Assembly: GCA_011109175.1 (NCBI GenBank)
Contig: RDEW01000003.1
Span: forward strand, 1,627,546-1,691,545
Direction: 5' to 3'
DNA from: Dicyema japonicum
Lineage: Eukaryota; Dicyemida; Rhombozoa; Dicyemidae
DNA: 64,000 nucleotides
The notes beneath the pieces are model-generated. The model made no database searches. It was not told where the DNA came from and saw only the letters and a program-made list of their open reading frames with translations. Position 1 is the stretch's first letter. Each line of letters starts with the position of its first letter. Below, in pieces: positions 33,656 to 44,984 of this stretch. Both the position numbers and the translations under genes were made by a program.

Positions 33656-33800
33656 ATGCCGACAAACAAACGGAGCAAATTGAATAAGTACTCGGCCCTC
33701 GGAGATCACTTTCATTTCATCACAATCACCTTAGAAACCTTCAGAGCGGTAGAAATAATTGGTAAGTCATCAATGAAATTTGGAGTGCAATCACTCAGAG
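33656..33800 (+). pseudogene. Fragment of the same RT C-terminal domain as 30440-31140
   Basis: KLNKYSALGDHFHFITITLE TFRAVEIIGKSSMKF parallels KYESLGDHYHFAPIAVETTG at 30590-30530 (minus). Only this last block is left. The rest of the open frame to 33916 has no recognisable content. Confidence 0.5.
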
Positions 33801-33947
33801 ACCCTCGTGAACTCAAGGCCTTGGAATCTCCATCAACCGAAGTAATAATCACTGTCTCCTTGGAGTTTGTGTCTGATTTGTTTCTATTATTTAATAAAGT
33901 GATTAAAAATTCATAACAAAGAAAATCAAACCGTTAACACTTTGCAA

Positions 33948-34075
33948 ATTAAAATAATTTTGTTTCAGATATTTTTTATGGATGCGATTTATAATTGTTT
34001 CGGCTGAACTGAGAACCGTCACCTTACACACTGCCTTACAACTTAAGGTATTTAGAGTCTTCTCTTTCGACACAG
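33948..34075 (+). repeat. Segment nearly identical to 52683-52800
   Basis: AAAATAATTTTGTTTCAGAT ATTTTTTATGGATGCGATTT and the following 75 bases recur at 52683 with very few differences. Adjacent sequence differs on both sides. No known element or gene was recognised. Confidence 0.7.
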
Positions 34076-34399
34076 TTTCTCCAAAGTATTCTGTTTACAT
34101 TGAAAATAATAATTCCATGTTAAAATATCAAAATGGTCAACTTGTCAGTGATTTAAGTGCCAGAAAAAAATTCAGATGTTAACCAGTGCGAATCTCGCTG
34201 TTGTCCACCTCGGATAATATTCCTTCTGGCTTGACGACTGTCTGCAGAGACAACCAAAAAAAGCTAAGAACGCCTAGGTACACCTTAGTAATAACTTTGT
34301 ATTTCTGACCTGTAGTAAAGATTGTAGGCGATTGACCCGGAAGATTCTCGTTAAGACAATTGTTCACATTAGGGCAACCAGAAAATTGCAATTTTCAAA

Positions 34400-35180
34400 A
34401 TTGCAAATATATTTTTTAATTGTAAAAAATAGCAGTATGGAAAAATAAATGAAATTAAATATTCCTGAACATTAAAGTTTCGATCTTTAGTAATAATTTT
34501 CGTCAAAAAAGATATCGCCCTTTCAACTGAGCTTCCGCAACAATTTCGAAGGTATGAGTAAATTTCTAGCGAAAGATTTTTATTTGCGAAATCAAGAATA
34601 CTTAGTATCCCAGATTTTTTAAGATTTTTTGATATATAATTTTTTGTTCTATGCTGTTCAGATCTGCGTAAGATTTTTCAATGGAATAATCGAGTAGTTC
34701 GGTATTTGAAATCATTTTAATTAAAACAAAATAGTTTGAGCTGATTTCGGTTAAACTTTAAAACAACGTGGGAATATTAACTTATTATTGGCCTAAAATA
34801 ATTAAGAATCGAAACATTTTGATTAAAATTCCACCTCCTTCAAACTCAGAGACAATTTTAATAATTTCTGAAAGATTTTGGGAGTAATATTTGGCTGGTT
34901 TTAGCCAGCTTCCCCATCATCTGACAGCTAATTCGGGTGGATTTCTTATTTGCGAGAACATTTCCTAGCGTCTTTTGTTTTTCACCTAAGAAATCAGGTT
35001 ATCAACATCTGTGAAGTAGGATTTTATTCTTAGAGCACATTTGTGTAACAGATGTGAAACACAAGTGACGTGGAAAAGATTTGGATATAAAAATTTCATT
35101 GATGTCCCAGCTAAAATTAGATTTATTCCTACAACTTGTCATATATCTTGCGGCATCTTTGAGGAATAAGACGAACTTTT
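34400..35180. other. AT-rich stretch without recognised features
   Basis: No coding blocks, repeats shared within the window, or RNA-like structures were recognised. Confidence 0.4.
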
Positions 35181-35526
35181 CACGTTCAATTGAAAATTAT
35201 TTCATCAACACAAATTGTTGAAGTGGTAGGCCGTAGGTTGCTACACGATATAAAATGAAGATTTTTCGGAGCGGAGATTTTCCCGATCAGAGTAATTAAA
35301 AAGCGAGTTCCGTTGACTTGAGCTTCATCACAAACCAGAAACACATATTCCCCACTATTGAATAACTTCAAAAAATAACATTGATTCTGAATAGTATCTA
35401 TTTTACATTTTGAGATTTCTTTTATATTTGACATGCATGGATGATTCATCTTAGTATTATTTTGCACTTTGAAACATTCGCCTCCTTTTACATTGTTATT
35501 CCGATTTTTAGGTTTCAGCATCTTTT

Positions 35527-36610
35527 TTAGCTGACATAGGCTGGAACTCTTGGAGTACTTTTCATTGAACTTTTTAAGTACAAGGTTCCAGCCACCTCTA
35601 GGTATCCTTCCGAATCTTTGCTTCGTGGCAAGAAAAATCTGATTTTTATATATCTGATTTTACGTTGATTCTGATCAATAAGATGTTCATATTCAATCGA
35701 TGTTAGATTTGCTGGTATTACTTTGAATGGATTTTGAACCCAATCGTCATCAAATTTATCCGGATTGTTATCATCCAAAATTACCAAATGATCTTTGATG
35801 TCCTGAAGTAATTATCGTCCAATGGCATTATTATTCATAAAGATACTCTTGCAAAATAAAAACAGATTGATATTTTCTCTGTAGCGATAATGTAAATTTA
35901 TTCAGTTTTTCATAAATTGAATCTGAATATGCAATTCTCTTTAAACAAAGATTGTTTTCCAAATTTTTGTAAATTGGAAAATTTCGTTTCTTGAGCACAT
36001 GAACATTTTTTATTTTCCCCATTACAATTATTCTCCAACGATTCGCACATGAACATGTCTTCTGCAATAATATCGTCAAATGGGTATCTAACGAAAACCA
36101 ATTAAACTGCCAAACCTTAAACATCAGTAGATTCATTAATTTGAATGGCAAGACCACTAGAATTATTCGAACGAATTAGTAACTGTCATTTAATATTTTC
36201 CCAAGTTCCTGAATTTGCCTTGAAATAGTATTATTTGACAAATAACCAAGATCTAGTTTCTCAGACATTTGTTCGCCATAAATACACTCGATGATCTTTT
36301 TTGAACATGGCTTTATAAGATTTTCGGCAATTGTGTGTGCCTCTCCAAACGTGCTACAAAATAACTCACCTGTTTGATTAAAATAATTTTATACTTCATA
36401 AGATGCTCTGGTAAATTTTAAGTTGTCGTCTTTTGCAAAATTGGACATTTATAACTTGCACCTTGTAGATGCACTTAATTTGTTTTGAAAAAAAGGAAAT
36501 ATCTTTATCCTTTAAATTAGGGTGCATCATCAATAAATGTCTTGATAGTTTGGTAGAAACAAGAGATGTGTTAGGCATTATATGATGGCATATTACACAT
36601 TCTGCCATAT
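35527..36610 (-). pseudogene. hAT transposase pseudogene, copy 2
   Basis: In minus-strand order: the BED finger (AECVICHHIMPNTSLVSTKL SRHLLMMHPNLKDKDISFF, 36605-36480), the hinge (FGEAHTIAENLIKPCSKKII and LGYLSNNTISRQIQELGKIL, about 36345-36190), a middle block (YSDSIYEKLNKFTLSLQRKY, about 35915-35860) and a late block (DDDWVQNPFKVIPANLT, about 35755-35700). The DESTD catalytic block is lost and frames change repeatedly. It is the same family as 1036-1804 but retains different parts. The open frame 35521-35186 just downstream is not recognised. Confidence 0.75.
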
Positions 36611-36710
36611 GCGGTAAATCAGATCCATTCTGAGAAAACCCATATAAGAAGTAGCTTTCATCATATTTTCTTTTCTAAAATTATAATTATAAAAAAATCT
36701 TTTTTGAATA

Positions 36711-37085
36711 TTTTTTGGAATCTCTGCATAGTGGTTAGGTGTCGGGCTTAAGTAGCTTAGGCTAAATAAATAAATAAGTGGCTTAGGCTACGGGTTCGAA
36801 TCTCGCTGATGTTCACCTGGTGGAAGGTTCCACGCATCTACGATGCAGAAAGGGTTTGACGAGTGACGCCGTCATCAGTGGATACTCACTGCGGAACTGG
36901 ATTGTCTAGAAAGGACACTCACACAAGAAAAAGAAAAAAAGAAGTGAAGATCATTCCTTGGTTCTACGATTAGTTAAAATTAACTGTTCTTTACTTAAAT
37001 AAAGTGTGTGTCCTGCCTATGCGGAGATATAAATACTATGGCTCTCGTGAAAAGGCTTTATTATGCAATTATTGTTTCTCATTAA
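36711..37085 (+). mobile_element. tRNA-derived SINE
   Basis: The head has an A-box-like GCATAGTGGTTAGGTGTCGG and a B box GGGTTCGAATCTCGC. A body follows with GTGACGCCGTCATCAGTGG, CATTCCTTGGTTCTACG and GTGTGTGTCCTGCC. The A and B boxes are spread apart by a tiny insertion: AAGTAGCTTAGGCTA (36750-36764), AATAAATAAAT, then AAGTGGCTTAGGCTA (36776-36790). A reverse copy lies at 11590-11905. Confidence 0.7.
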
Positions 37086-37399
37086 AAATCTTATAAAATT
37101 GACTAATTTATTTAAGGATGGGCTTGATGCTTGAAAGGATGTGTCTTACTCAGACCGTGGGAACAGAATATGACTTAACTAGACGTTAACTGATTCTCTC
37201 TTTCTGGTATATCTGGGATTCCTAATTGAATTTTTGAACCCCCGATATTCGAATATTTAAGACCAAAATAGACCACCTTGGGGACCAAAATTTTTGAACT
37301 GCCCTAAGACCGGGGTCTGAATCTATTTTTACAATTTAAATGTCAATTAATCTCAGAATAGTTTACTTCACGAAAATATACAACCTGTCCATTAACTAT

Positions 37400-38757
37400 A
37401 ATATTATTCTCAAGAATTCTATCATCAGACCGATATTGAAGGCTGGGAAACCAGAGACAGAACTTGCATCCTACAGGCCTATTTCCGTTACCAGCACACT
37501 GTCAAAAATTATGGAGAAACTTGTATTATCAGTCATTATTCCGTATCTTCCACGTCCTATATTTCAACATGGTTTCCTCCGCGGTAGGTCCACCGCTACA
37601 TACTTGGCAACCCTATCGCAGTTCATTGCCGACGGTTTTAATACCCACCCCCCTCCTCACAAACGCACAATCTTGGTTTCTATTGACATCAACAAAGCCT
37701 TTGACACTGTTTCGAGGAAAATCTGGTTGGAAAAATATTTTCTACTAATATTCATCCGAATGTGAAATTATGGCTGGCCAACTTTTTGTCTGGAAGACGT
37801 GGAAGAGTAGTCATTGGTGATCTCAGATCTAGATCACGATTACTACCGAACGGGGTACCCCAGGGGTCTCCACTTTCACCAATTCTATTCAACCTATTCC
37901 TACACGACCTACCTAATGATGGAGACGAAGATTCCCTGCTATTATCCTACGCAGACGATGTAGTCATTGCAATACGGAACCGCTCGACGCAAGTCGCATC
38001 CCTTAAAACTCAGACAAAATTGAATACTCTCCACGATTGGATTGTTGGCAATCGACTTACGATTTCTGCAACCAAGTCATCTGTTCCACTTTCACTTTGG
38101 ACCGTCGTTCCAAGGATGAACCGAGTATCTTTATTGGTCTTACTCGGATTCCAGTGACAAGTCCCCCACTGTCCTTGGAGTCAAGTACGACAGCCTTCTC
38201 AAATTCAACTCCCACGCAACAGACATGATTACCAGGGGCCTCCAGAAAGTTAACGTTATACGAGCAATTGTCGGAGGACCACGAGGAACATGGACTTTTC
38301 CGTTTCTACCCTCTACCAACAAACAATCGCGCCTGCCTTTGAGTATGTTCCGTTGCATGGAGATTCGCGCTATCGGAGTCTATGGTCCAAAGAATCAACT
38401 CGATACACCGGAAAACAATCAGTATGCTTTGCCCACGTAATGAATCAACAGTCGACCCACTACTCATGGAAGCTAAGATCCGTAGTCGTGGCTCCGGATT
38501 TCTTCGCGTCTGTGAGGAAGATGGAAATCCGCTTCGCCTGATCCTTTCCATTGCAAAAAAAACCGATTGGATAAGAAATTCCCCTCCCGATCGGATTCCT
38601 CTGCAAGACCGAGAGAAGGCTCTTCCGGAAAGTAGTGGGGACGATGGAAGATCACAGACGTCGAATGACACAATTGATTGCGAGGACTGGGATCACCTAA
38701 CTGTTTGACTCTTTTGTCTTTCTTTCTCGGTGTTCCCGGGGTTAAAAAAATTAAAAA
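37400..38757 (+). mobile_element. LINE family B: reverse transcriptase and 3' end
   Basis: The longest family B copy. RT begins IIRPILKAGKPETELASYRP (about 37420). It continues with FQHGFLRGRSTATYL, VSIDINKAFDTVSRKIWLEK, NGVPQGSPLSPILFNLFLHD and the catalytic LSYADDVVIAIRN (about 37945). The C-terminus runs through SGFLRVCEEDGNPLRL to a stop after EDWDHLTV at 38708. The 3' UTR is CTTTCTCGGTGTTCCCGGGG TTA plus an A-rich tail. Only a few frameshifts, so it is relatively young; the endonuclease is missing. A truncated SINE1 in opposite orientation abuts the tail at 38763. Confidence 0.85.
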
Positions 38758-38762
38758 ATAGT

Positions 38763-39010
38763 TTACAGAAAGAGTCCATCCGGAATCAACATAAATGGTA
38801 AAAGACGTCCATACTTGCAGTCGTGGAAACCCCTCCAGTGGAGTGGGGGAGAGCAAATAATCCTTTTTCGTGCCAGACAGGCACCGGGCGCCACCTGGAC
38901 AGATGGATCACATGACGCCACTCTAATAAAAAGAGAAAGGAGAAACAGACAAACAAACATAAAACTTAAACCAATTAACCACGCAGCACCACATGGCGCC
39001 ACGCGGCGTT
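38763..39010 (-). mobile_element. SINE1, reverse orientation, lacking the 3' tail
   Basis: Begins in the middle of the 3' part (TTTACAGAAAGAGTCCATCC) directly after the LINE B tail. It runs to the 5' terminus CACATGGCGCCACGCGGCG at 39010. It retains the 5' hairpin with base-pair changes relative to the 46.1-kb copy. Confidence 0.75.
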
Positions 39011-39269
39011 AAAATATATTAATTTTTAAGTTCAATTATTGATTTTAAGTGCAACTTTTAGGTTGTCTAGTTATAATGAAGTTCCGCAATCACCAAACAG
39101 AGTAATCTTTTCCTTGAAGAAGCAATACTAGTTTAGTTTTATCTCGATCTTTCTTTACTGGGAGATCAAGTGCAAAAGTTTAACACGTATTTTTATGGTA
39201 ATTTGAAGTTTGTAATGTAAAATAATCAAAATCTTCAACTGTTCACAAAATTTGAGGAGAAAAAACATG

Positions 39270-39440
39270 AATCCATCTAATCCGGGAAACACTCAGTGCC
39301 TGGACGACATCCAAAAAGATCCGTCTCTTCCCCACTCAACTGGAGAGGTTACCGTAAGTGTGATGTGAAAAGAATCTGTTTCACTCCGACTGAGGGAACA
39401 GAATAAAACCTCTTTCAGGTCTATGCGGTGTTAATAAAGA
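39270..39440 (+). repeat. Dispersed repeat also present at 21370-21540
   Basis: GGGAAACACTCAGTGCCTGG, GACATCCAAAAAGATCCGTC and the closing CCTCTTTCAGGTCTATGCGG TGTTAATAA define the shared part. It lies just beyond the 3' end of the cyclophilin B gene. Confidence 0.45.
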
Positions 39441-39471
39441 AAGAAGAAAATATTAGAATATCAACCAAAAC

Positions 39472-40128
39472 TCAATAATAGGGGACATCTACATAACTTG
39501 CTGTGGAAACAAGTATTTTGACCTCTTTTGTGGGTCTATCACCACTGTTTGTCTTGAGCTGACCAATAAGCTTTACAGTATCCTACAAATAAGAGGAAAC
39601 TTACCATCCCTCCAATGACCCTACCGAACACTACATGTCTTCCGTTCAGCCAGGGAGTAGCAACGAGAGTGATAAAAAACTGTGACCCATTACTATTTGG
39701 TCCACTATTGGCCATTGACAATATCCCTTCTTCACTATGAGTAAGCTTAAAGTTCTCATCGTCAAACATGGTCCCGTAGATAGATTTTCCTTGGATAACA
39801 TTATTAAGCAACCACCAGTCCCGTCAAACCTTGTGAAGTCCCCACCCTGAATCATGAAGTTATCGATAACTCGGTGGAAGATGGAGCCCTTGTAGGAGAG
39901 ATTGGGATACTTTGTTAATTATAAAAACATTACAGTGCTGTTTGCCAAATGAAAGAAATTTTCTGCAGTTTTCGGCACAGTTTTTCCGAAAAGTCCAATT
40001 TTGATTGTTCCGACGGACTTGCCCCCAACGCTGATTCCAAATTCAACCTAAATGCGTACAGTGAATACCTCGTGAGTTATTAGTGGTCTATGTAAAGCAA
40101 CTAATGACAGAAACAATAAACAGATCAT
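39472..40128 (-). CDS. PPIB: Secretory-pathway cyclophilin B (peptidyl-prolyl isomerase)
   Basis: Prolyl cis-trans isomerase of the ER/secretory route. The start at 40128 gives a signal peptide ([13 protein letters not shown]) and then [15 protein letters not shown]. The core shows [43 protein letters not shown] with the catalytic-site Arg, [50 protein letters not shown] and KPTKEVKI-like C-terminal residues ([18 protein letters not shown], stop 39472). The cyclosporin-site Trp (TPWLNG) is present. Four GT-AG introns of 21, 24, 23 and 22 nt give an unbroken frame. No ER-retention tetrapeptide is visible at the end, so it may be secreted. It looks intact. Confidence 0.93.
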
Positions 40129-40234
40129 ATGTTTATCAATGACACGTATTAAAAATCAATAATTATTATTAGAAAATTATTTTTATTATAAATATACAAT
40201 TTATTAAAATAAAATTTTTAGAAGAGGAGGGGAA

Positions 40235-40460
40235 AAAGAATGTGTGGGGTCACGGTCGGAGCATCGAGAAAAGATGGCCCGATTATCGAGAGATGCCGGG
40301 ATCACCTGAATATTAGTTAGTGGTTAAAGCAGTGTTTGGCTTAAATAATAGTAATAATAAAAATGTGGACTCGATGGAGGAACACCACGTAAAGTTGAGG
40401 CCGCTACATAGTCGCATCGGGATTACTTATCCTAATTAATTCTGTTCAACAGTGATCTTG
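40235..40460 (+). pseudogene. Two adjacent LINE 3' end fragments
   Basis: 40235-40350 has GGGGTCACGGTCGGAGCATC GAGAAAAGATGGCC ... GAGATGCCGGGATCACCTGA, TTAGTTAGTGG and an A/T-rich tail, as in LINE family A ends. 40375-40460 repeats a similar pattern (GCATCGGGATTACTTATCC). Both hold only the last codons and 3' UTR. Confidence 0.5.
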
Positions 40461-40499
40461 GATTTAATAATAAACACATTAGTGACTGTTAGGAGACCC

Positions 40500-42840
40500 A
40501 GAAGATGTTTTAGCGACTACCTCATTCTTAGTATTATCCTACAATTCTTTTGATTATGAGTTAATAAATGCTAATGGAAGATCAATAGTTGCCGCCAATC
40601 AAAAGTAAATGGGACTAATACTGTTTCTAAGAACTATTGGATCGTTCTAGCTGTTCAGGCAATCAGTTCTCTTAGTAAATTATCCTATTTATCAAAATAT
40701 CACTGATAAGTAGAGCGATTTTTTTACTTTAAAAATACGTAATTTTGACCTAAAATTGACTTGTTTTTTTTATTTTTAATAAAAAAAACTTATTAACAGA
40801 AAATCTAGATTCCAGATAATTCTTAATTTTGCATAAATCGTTACTGAAATACAATTTTTGAATATGCTAGCAGCCTCTTCTAAGTAAGTTTTCTTTTGTC
40901 ATCTTTATCAACTTATAAACCAACATAGCAGATAAATTCTTCCGTAGTTCATTTTAATAGATTACTTCCAGCCATTTTTATATTAAAATTCCATTTCCAT
41001 CAAAATTATAGTTATTTTTTACTTCAATAAAATTTTACATAATATTCAACAATTTCAAGACAAATATTCTTTCTGACCAGAATTATTTTGGGTAGATAGC
41101 CAATTTATAAAATATTATAAAGAAATTTATTAGTGTATTCACATATATTTATATCGATTTCGTAGATCAAACCAATTTTTTTCAACTATATAACAAATGC
41201 ATTTAAAGAACTCAAAAATAGTTTTGGTCAAGTTACCCTTGGCATAAATTTTCTAAAATTTTTCATAGAAGGAAGAAAAAACGATATTTAATAACATCAA
41301 ACAAGTTTTGTAAGCTTTACTGTTCAATTTAAAATCATACTCGACTAAGCGTAGATTGAGAAAATCTAATATTTTTACAGTAGCACCAATGAAATGATAA
41401 ACCTGTAGTTTGAAATGTTTATTAGACAAAAGATTAAATAAAAAGCTGTTGTTAGAAAAATCGTGAGTTGATAGAAAACTCTCCAGGATATTTTCTAGTA
41501 ACAGTCCTAACCTATTCAAAGACCTTCCTGATTTGAATGCGGCATAATAGTTGACACGTTAGTATTTTATTCAAAAACTAGTAAAATTAATAAATAAAAA
41601 ATAAAAATCAATAGAATTTTTGACTTTGTTGACCTCAAAATAATTGACCTTTTTCGACTTTATAACTTTTGATTTATATTATATTTTTGATTAAAAATCA
41701 CATTTTAAGTTTTAAACAATTTTAAAGAACATATGATTTTTTGACTTTATTGAAAAAAATCGCTTATACACACTGATAAGTAACATTAAGATCTTTATCC
41801 ATGGTAATGTAGTTATCACCACAGACGATGCCCATTCCAAGGATCTGTCGAAACCAGAAAGTGACGAATGTACTTCCAGTTCAAATCAATCCAGTCCAAA
41901 AGTGAAAAAAACTTGGGAGACCATCCACCAGGATGTCACAAAGTGGTCTTGGCGAAAGTGAACTTAAAACGAAGCATTGGTTCTTCTAAAACATTGGCTT
42001 TGGGATCCTACAGTAGTGAGAATCTTCCAGCTAATTTGTTGATGGTTCCCTTCTTCTAATCAATTCGTCTCAGTAAGCGTACAACGCCTGAATAAGTATC
42101 AGAAATAATCATTTGCTATTTCCTACGCTATTGGATCATTTCTTGTAGGGGTCCCCACGACTGTAATTTTGGATGGACTTGTGTGTGTTTGGAAAAACCT
42201 GGCTCTCTGAGATTGCAATCGTGAGTACAGGATGCACTTTATTAGTAGTTAAATTTTCTGTATATAAGTGACAGAGGCATTAATTAATTCACCTAAATGG
42301 CAATATGGTGAATTCAATCAGATAATTTTTTAACTTCAAAGGAAATCCATTTACAATAATACGTACTTTAGATTTAACACTATAATCTAAAAGAAATTTC
42401 AAATAATTTTTATATCCAAAATGTTAAGAGTAAATTTTTTTTTTTTTTTAAGAGTAAATTAACGTTTGATTAGGTATATCCTGTTTCAATGGTCAGAGTG
42501 GCCTTGGGATCCTACAGTAGTAAGAACCCCTACAGCTAAACGACCTCGGGGTTTGGCTGTTTTCGAACCGACTTCTTATGTCAACCCATCCTGTGTGATA
42601 TGGGAGAAAGAAATCTTTTTCGATATTGATCAGGCATTGTGCGTTTTTTAAGATATGTCAGGGTTTGATTAATGCACAGAGCAGAACGTAATCCATCGAC
42701 TAGGTAAGTAACGGTGTAGGAATCAAATCCACTGCTAATCGCAAATCTAAAGACAGCACTGATACTAGATCAGTTACTTCTACATGTCGGTGCTCGACAA
42801 ACTCTCGTGTGTTTTCTTAACACAACCTACTTATTTATTT
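40500..42840. other. Long AT-rich region with little structure
   Basis: No convincing gene. The open frame at 41519-41253 (minus) has no recognisable motif. GGGATCCTACAGTAGTGAGAA (about 42001) recurs almost unchanged at 42508, suggesting a small local duplication or a dispersed repeat. An A/T homopolymer-rich stretch occurs at 42430-42460. Confidence 0.4.
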
Positions 42841-42850
42841 TTTTTATTTT

Positions 42851-43152
42851 ATTAACCCCAAATACACTGAGAATAAAGTAAAAGTAAACAACTAATTAAG
42901 TGTATCCAGTTTCCACTTCTACAGAAACAGAGACCATCCGGAATCAGCATAAAAGGTAAGACGTCCATTACATGCAGTTGTGGAAACCACTCCAGTGAAA
43001 TGATCCATTTTCGTGCCGGCCTGGCACTGGGCGTCACCTAGACAGGTGGATCACATGACACCACTCTAATATGAAGAGAGAGGAGGAACAGAGAAGCAAG
43101 CAGAAAACTACAACCAATTAACCACGCAGCACACATGGCGCCACGCGGCTCG
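42851..43152 (-). mobile_element. SINE1, reverse orientation
   Basis: Nearly full-length: tail side ATTAACCCCAAATACACTGAG at the left, internal GGCACTGGGCGTCACCTAGAC AGG, and the 5' terminus ACACATGGCGCCACGCGGCT at the right. About 25 bases are deleted in the AGTGGAGTGGGGGAGAGC region relative to other copies. A short run of T (genomic) precedes it. Confidence 0.8.
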
Positions 43153-43159
43153 ATTCTTA

Positions 43160-44157
43160 AATCACAACCTACTATACACAAGCTCTATCCCTTTCTTTCT
43201 TCCGTCTTATTAATACCCCCTATTATTAAAAAGGTTCGGGTATTAATAATCTAACTAGTAGTTCCCTTGTTGCTTCCGAAGTAGAGTTGACAAATTCCTT
43301 CAAATATTGTGCCCGATAGGATTCGAACTCAAGTATATTGCGTCCATAGTTTCTTTGTGAAACTTCATGTATCCAATGGTTCATGAGTCCACCATTCGTC
43401 CATCACAAGAGAAGAGGTTAATGAAAATTCCAAAGACCACGATAACACAAAACTAACTACTCATGCGATCTCGAGACGCTTCACCAGTGACATTATTTTG
43501 GCCCGATCCTCATCCATTAAGCTCACAAAACAACGTACCTGTGGTAGAACCGACTTCTCTTAGTTGAATTGGCACGACCTCAGTTCTTACGGGTTAAGGA
43601 TTCGAGGCGTTTTAGTAGAGTCCTTTCCGAAAGTCCATCTTATCTTCGATTTTCATGACATTTGTAAAGGAAATAAATAGACACTACAAGGCGAATGTGC
43701 AAGATATCTATGACTCTGTAAGATAGGGTTATTTCCGATCTTTCATAGGACATTAATTTAAAAATAATTGTACAATGATTACCAACTTAAATAATTATTA
43801 TATAAATGTATCGAAAATATAAATCAATTTTAGTTTAAATTATTAAACAGAATTTTAAAGTTAAACAGTTTAATGACTAATTAATCCGTCGAATAATAAA
43901 ACATATCGATTGGATGATCATTAATATCCTTTGAAAATCAAATGTCAAATTGATTTTACAATTTGTCTCGTTCCTTGGCGACTGTTGAATCCAAAAATCT
44001 CAAAATTTATATATGATTTATTATTTTATTTATTTAATAAAAGAAACAAAAATATTGTAATAAATAATATTTATATATAATTATAAATAAAATTAATTGA
44101 ATCTCCCGCCACTCACATATGACTTAAGTGAGCATTTAAAATTTAATTTTTAAGGTG
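43160..44157. other. Intergenic DNA with a LINE 3' remnant
   Basis: Around 43430-43500, minus-strand phrases (CCAAAGACCACGATAACACA AAACTAACTACTCATGCGAT as the complement) correspond to a LINE family A end. GATAGGATTCGAACTC near 43316 is tRNA B-box-like but no cloverleaf forms. The remainder is AT-rich and unannotated. Confidence 0.4.
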
Positions 44158-44798
44158 ATGCTACAGGATTCTTACTTGCAATTTAAAATTATTATTGTTG
44201 GAAAACGGAGGAGTTGGAAAGTCCAGCCCTAATGCAGCGATATTGTAGTGGATATTTCAGCAAAATATACAAAAAGACAATCGGCGTAGATTTCTTGGAG
44301 AAACACATACAGTTTATCCCATATTGTCTATTATAGAATCGATGATAAGGATATCAGTCTATTTATGTGGGATACGGCTGGGCAGGAAGAATATCAGGCT
44401 GTAACCCGTGCCTATTATAGAGGTGCTCACGCAGCACTCGTGGTCTACTCTGTAACAGATAGGGATTCCTTCCTTGCTATTCCAATGTGGGTGAGACAAG
44501 TCAGAGATGAATTGGACGACATCCTCCTTATTATTGTCCAAAATAAAAGCGATCTAATGTTGGAAAGTAAAGTCACTCGTGAAGAAGGGAATTCCCTGGC
44601 TACACAGTTTGGCGTTTCCATGGTAATGACATCAGCAAAGGAAAACCAACACGTTGATGCTGGTAGGTTTATGCGGTTGTTGCAGTATTTCGTATTATGG
44701 CTGAGAAGTGTGTAGAGAGGCAACAGTATAAATATGAGAAACTTAAAAGGTTTGATTTGGCTGTTATGACTAGAGGAAGGGACAAATTGTGTGAATGA
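44158..44798 (+). CDS. RAB23: Rab23-like small GTPase (frame broken in the P-loop)
   Basis: Rab-family GTPase closest to Rab23, which acts in ciliary/Hedgehog trafficking. The start at 44158 is followed by QFKIIIVG and a P-loop. Next come YKKTIGVDFLEKHIQ-type switch I residues (a Rab23 hallmark), IDDKDISLFMWDTAGQEEY (G3), AYYRGAHAALVVYSVTDRDS, IIVQNKSDL (NKxD) and MVMTSAKEN (SAK). Introns at 44312-44336 (25 nt) and 44663-44685 (23 nt) are clean. In the P-loop one extra A (44202-44205) and one extra C (44227-44229) are needed to explain the reading NGGVGKSSLMQRY. Both fall in homopolymers, so sequence error is plausible. The protein ends DKLCE with no typical CaaX or CC prenylation end, so a last exon may be missed. 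Confidence 0.85.
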
Positions 44799-44984
44799 GC
44801 GTGAGTCCAATGGGTTTAAACTATCGTTTACCAATTATCGAAGGAAGTCGTCAAGATTCAATTCTTGCTTTAAATTTATTTAAAATATGTGCTTATTGTT
44901 AAAATTTACTGTGCTTTTAGATAGGATTTATTCGCTAGTGCTTGAATACTTAATATTTCTTGTTCATATCAGGCTGTGTATTTG

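Noticed and set aside
34179-34391. An open frame on the minus strand
   Set aside because: No motif; it lies among repeat fragments (AATCTCGCTG SINE-like words at 34191) and has no support from short introns.
41253-41519. An 88-codon minus-strand ORF rich in Leu/Phe/Asn
   Set aside because: Composition follows the AT-rich DNA; no domain, no intron support.
43306-43385. A possible tRNA gene around GAGTTCGAATCCTATC (minus)
   Set aside because: The T-stem flanks (TTGAG and CCTAT) do not pair and no cloverleaf could be drawn.
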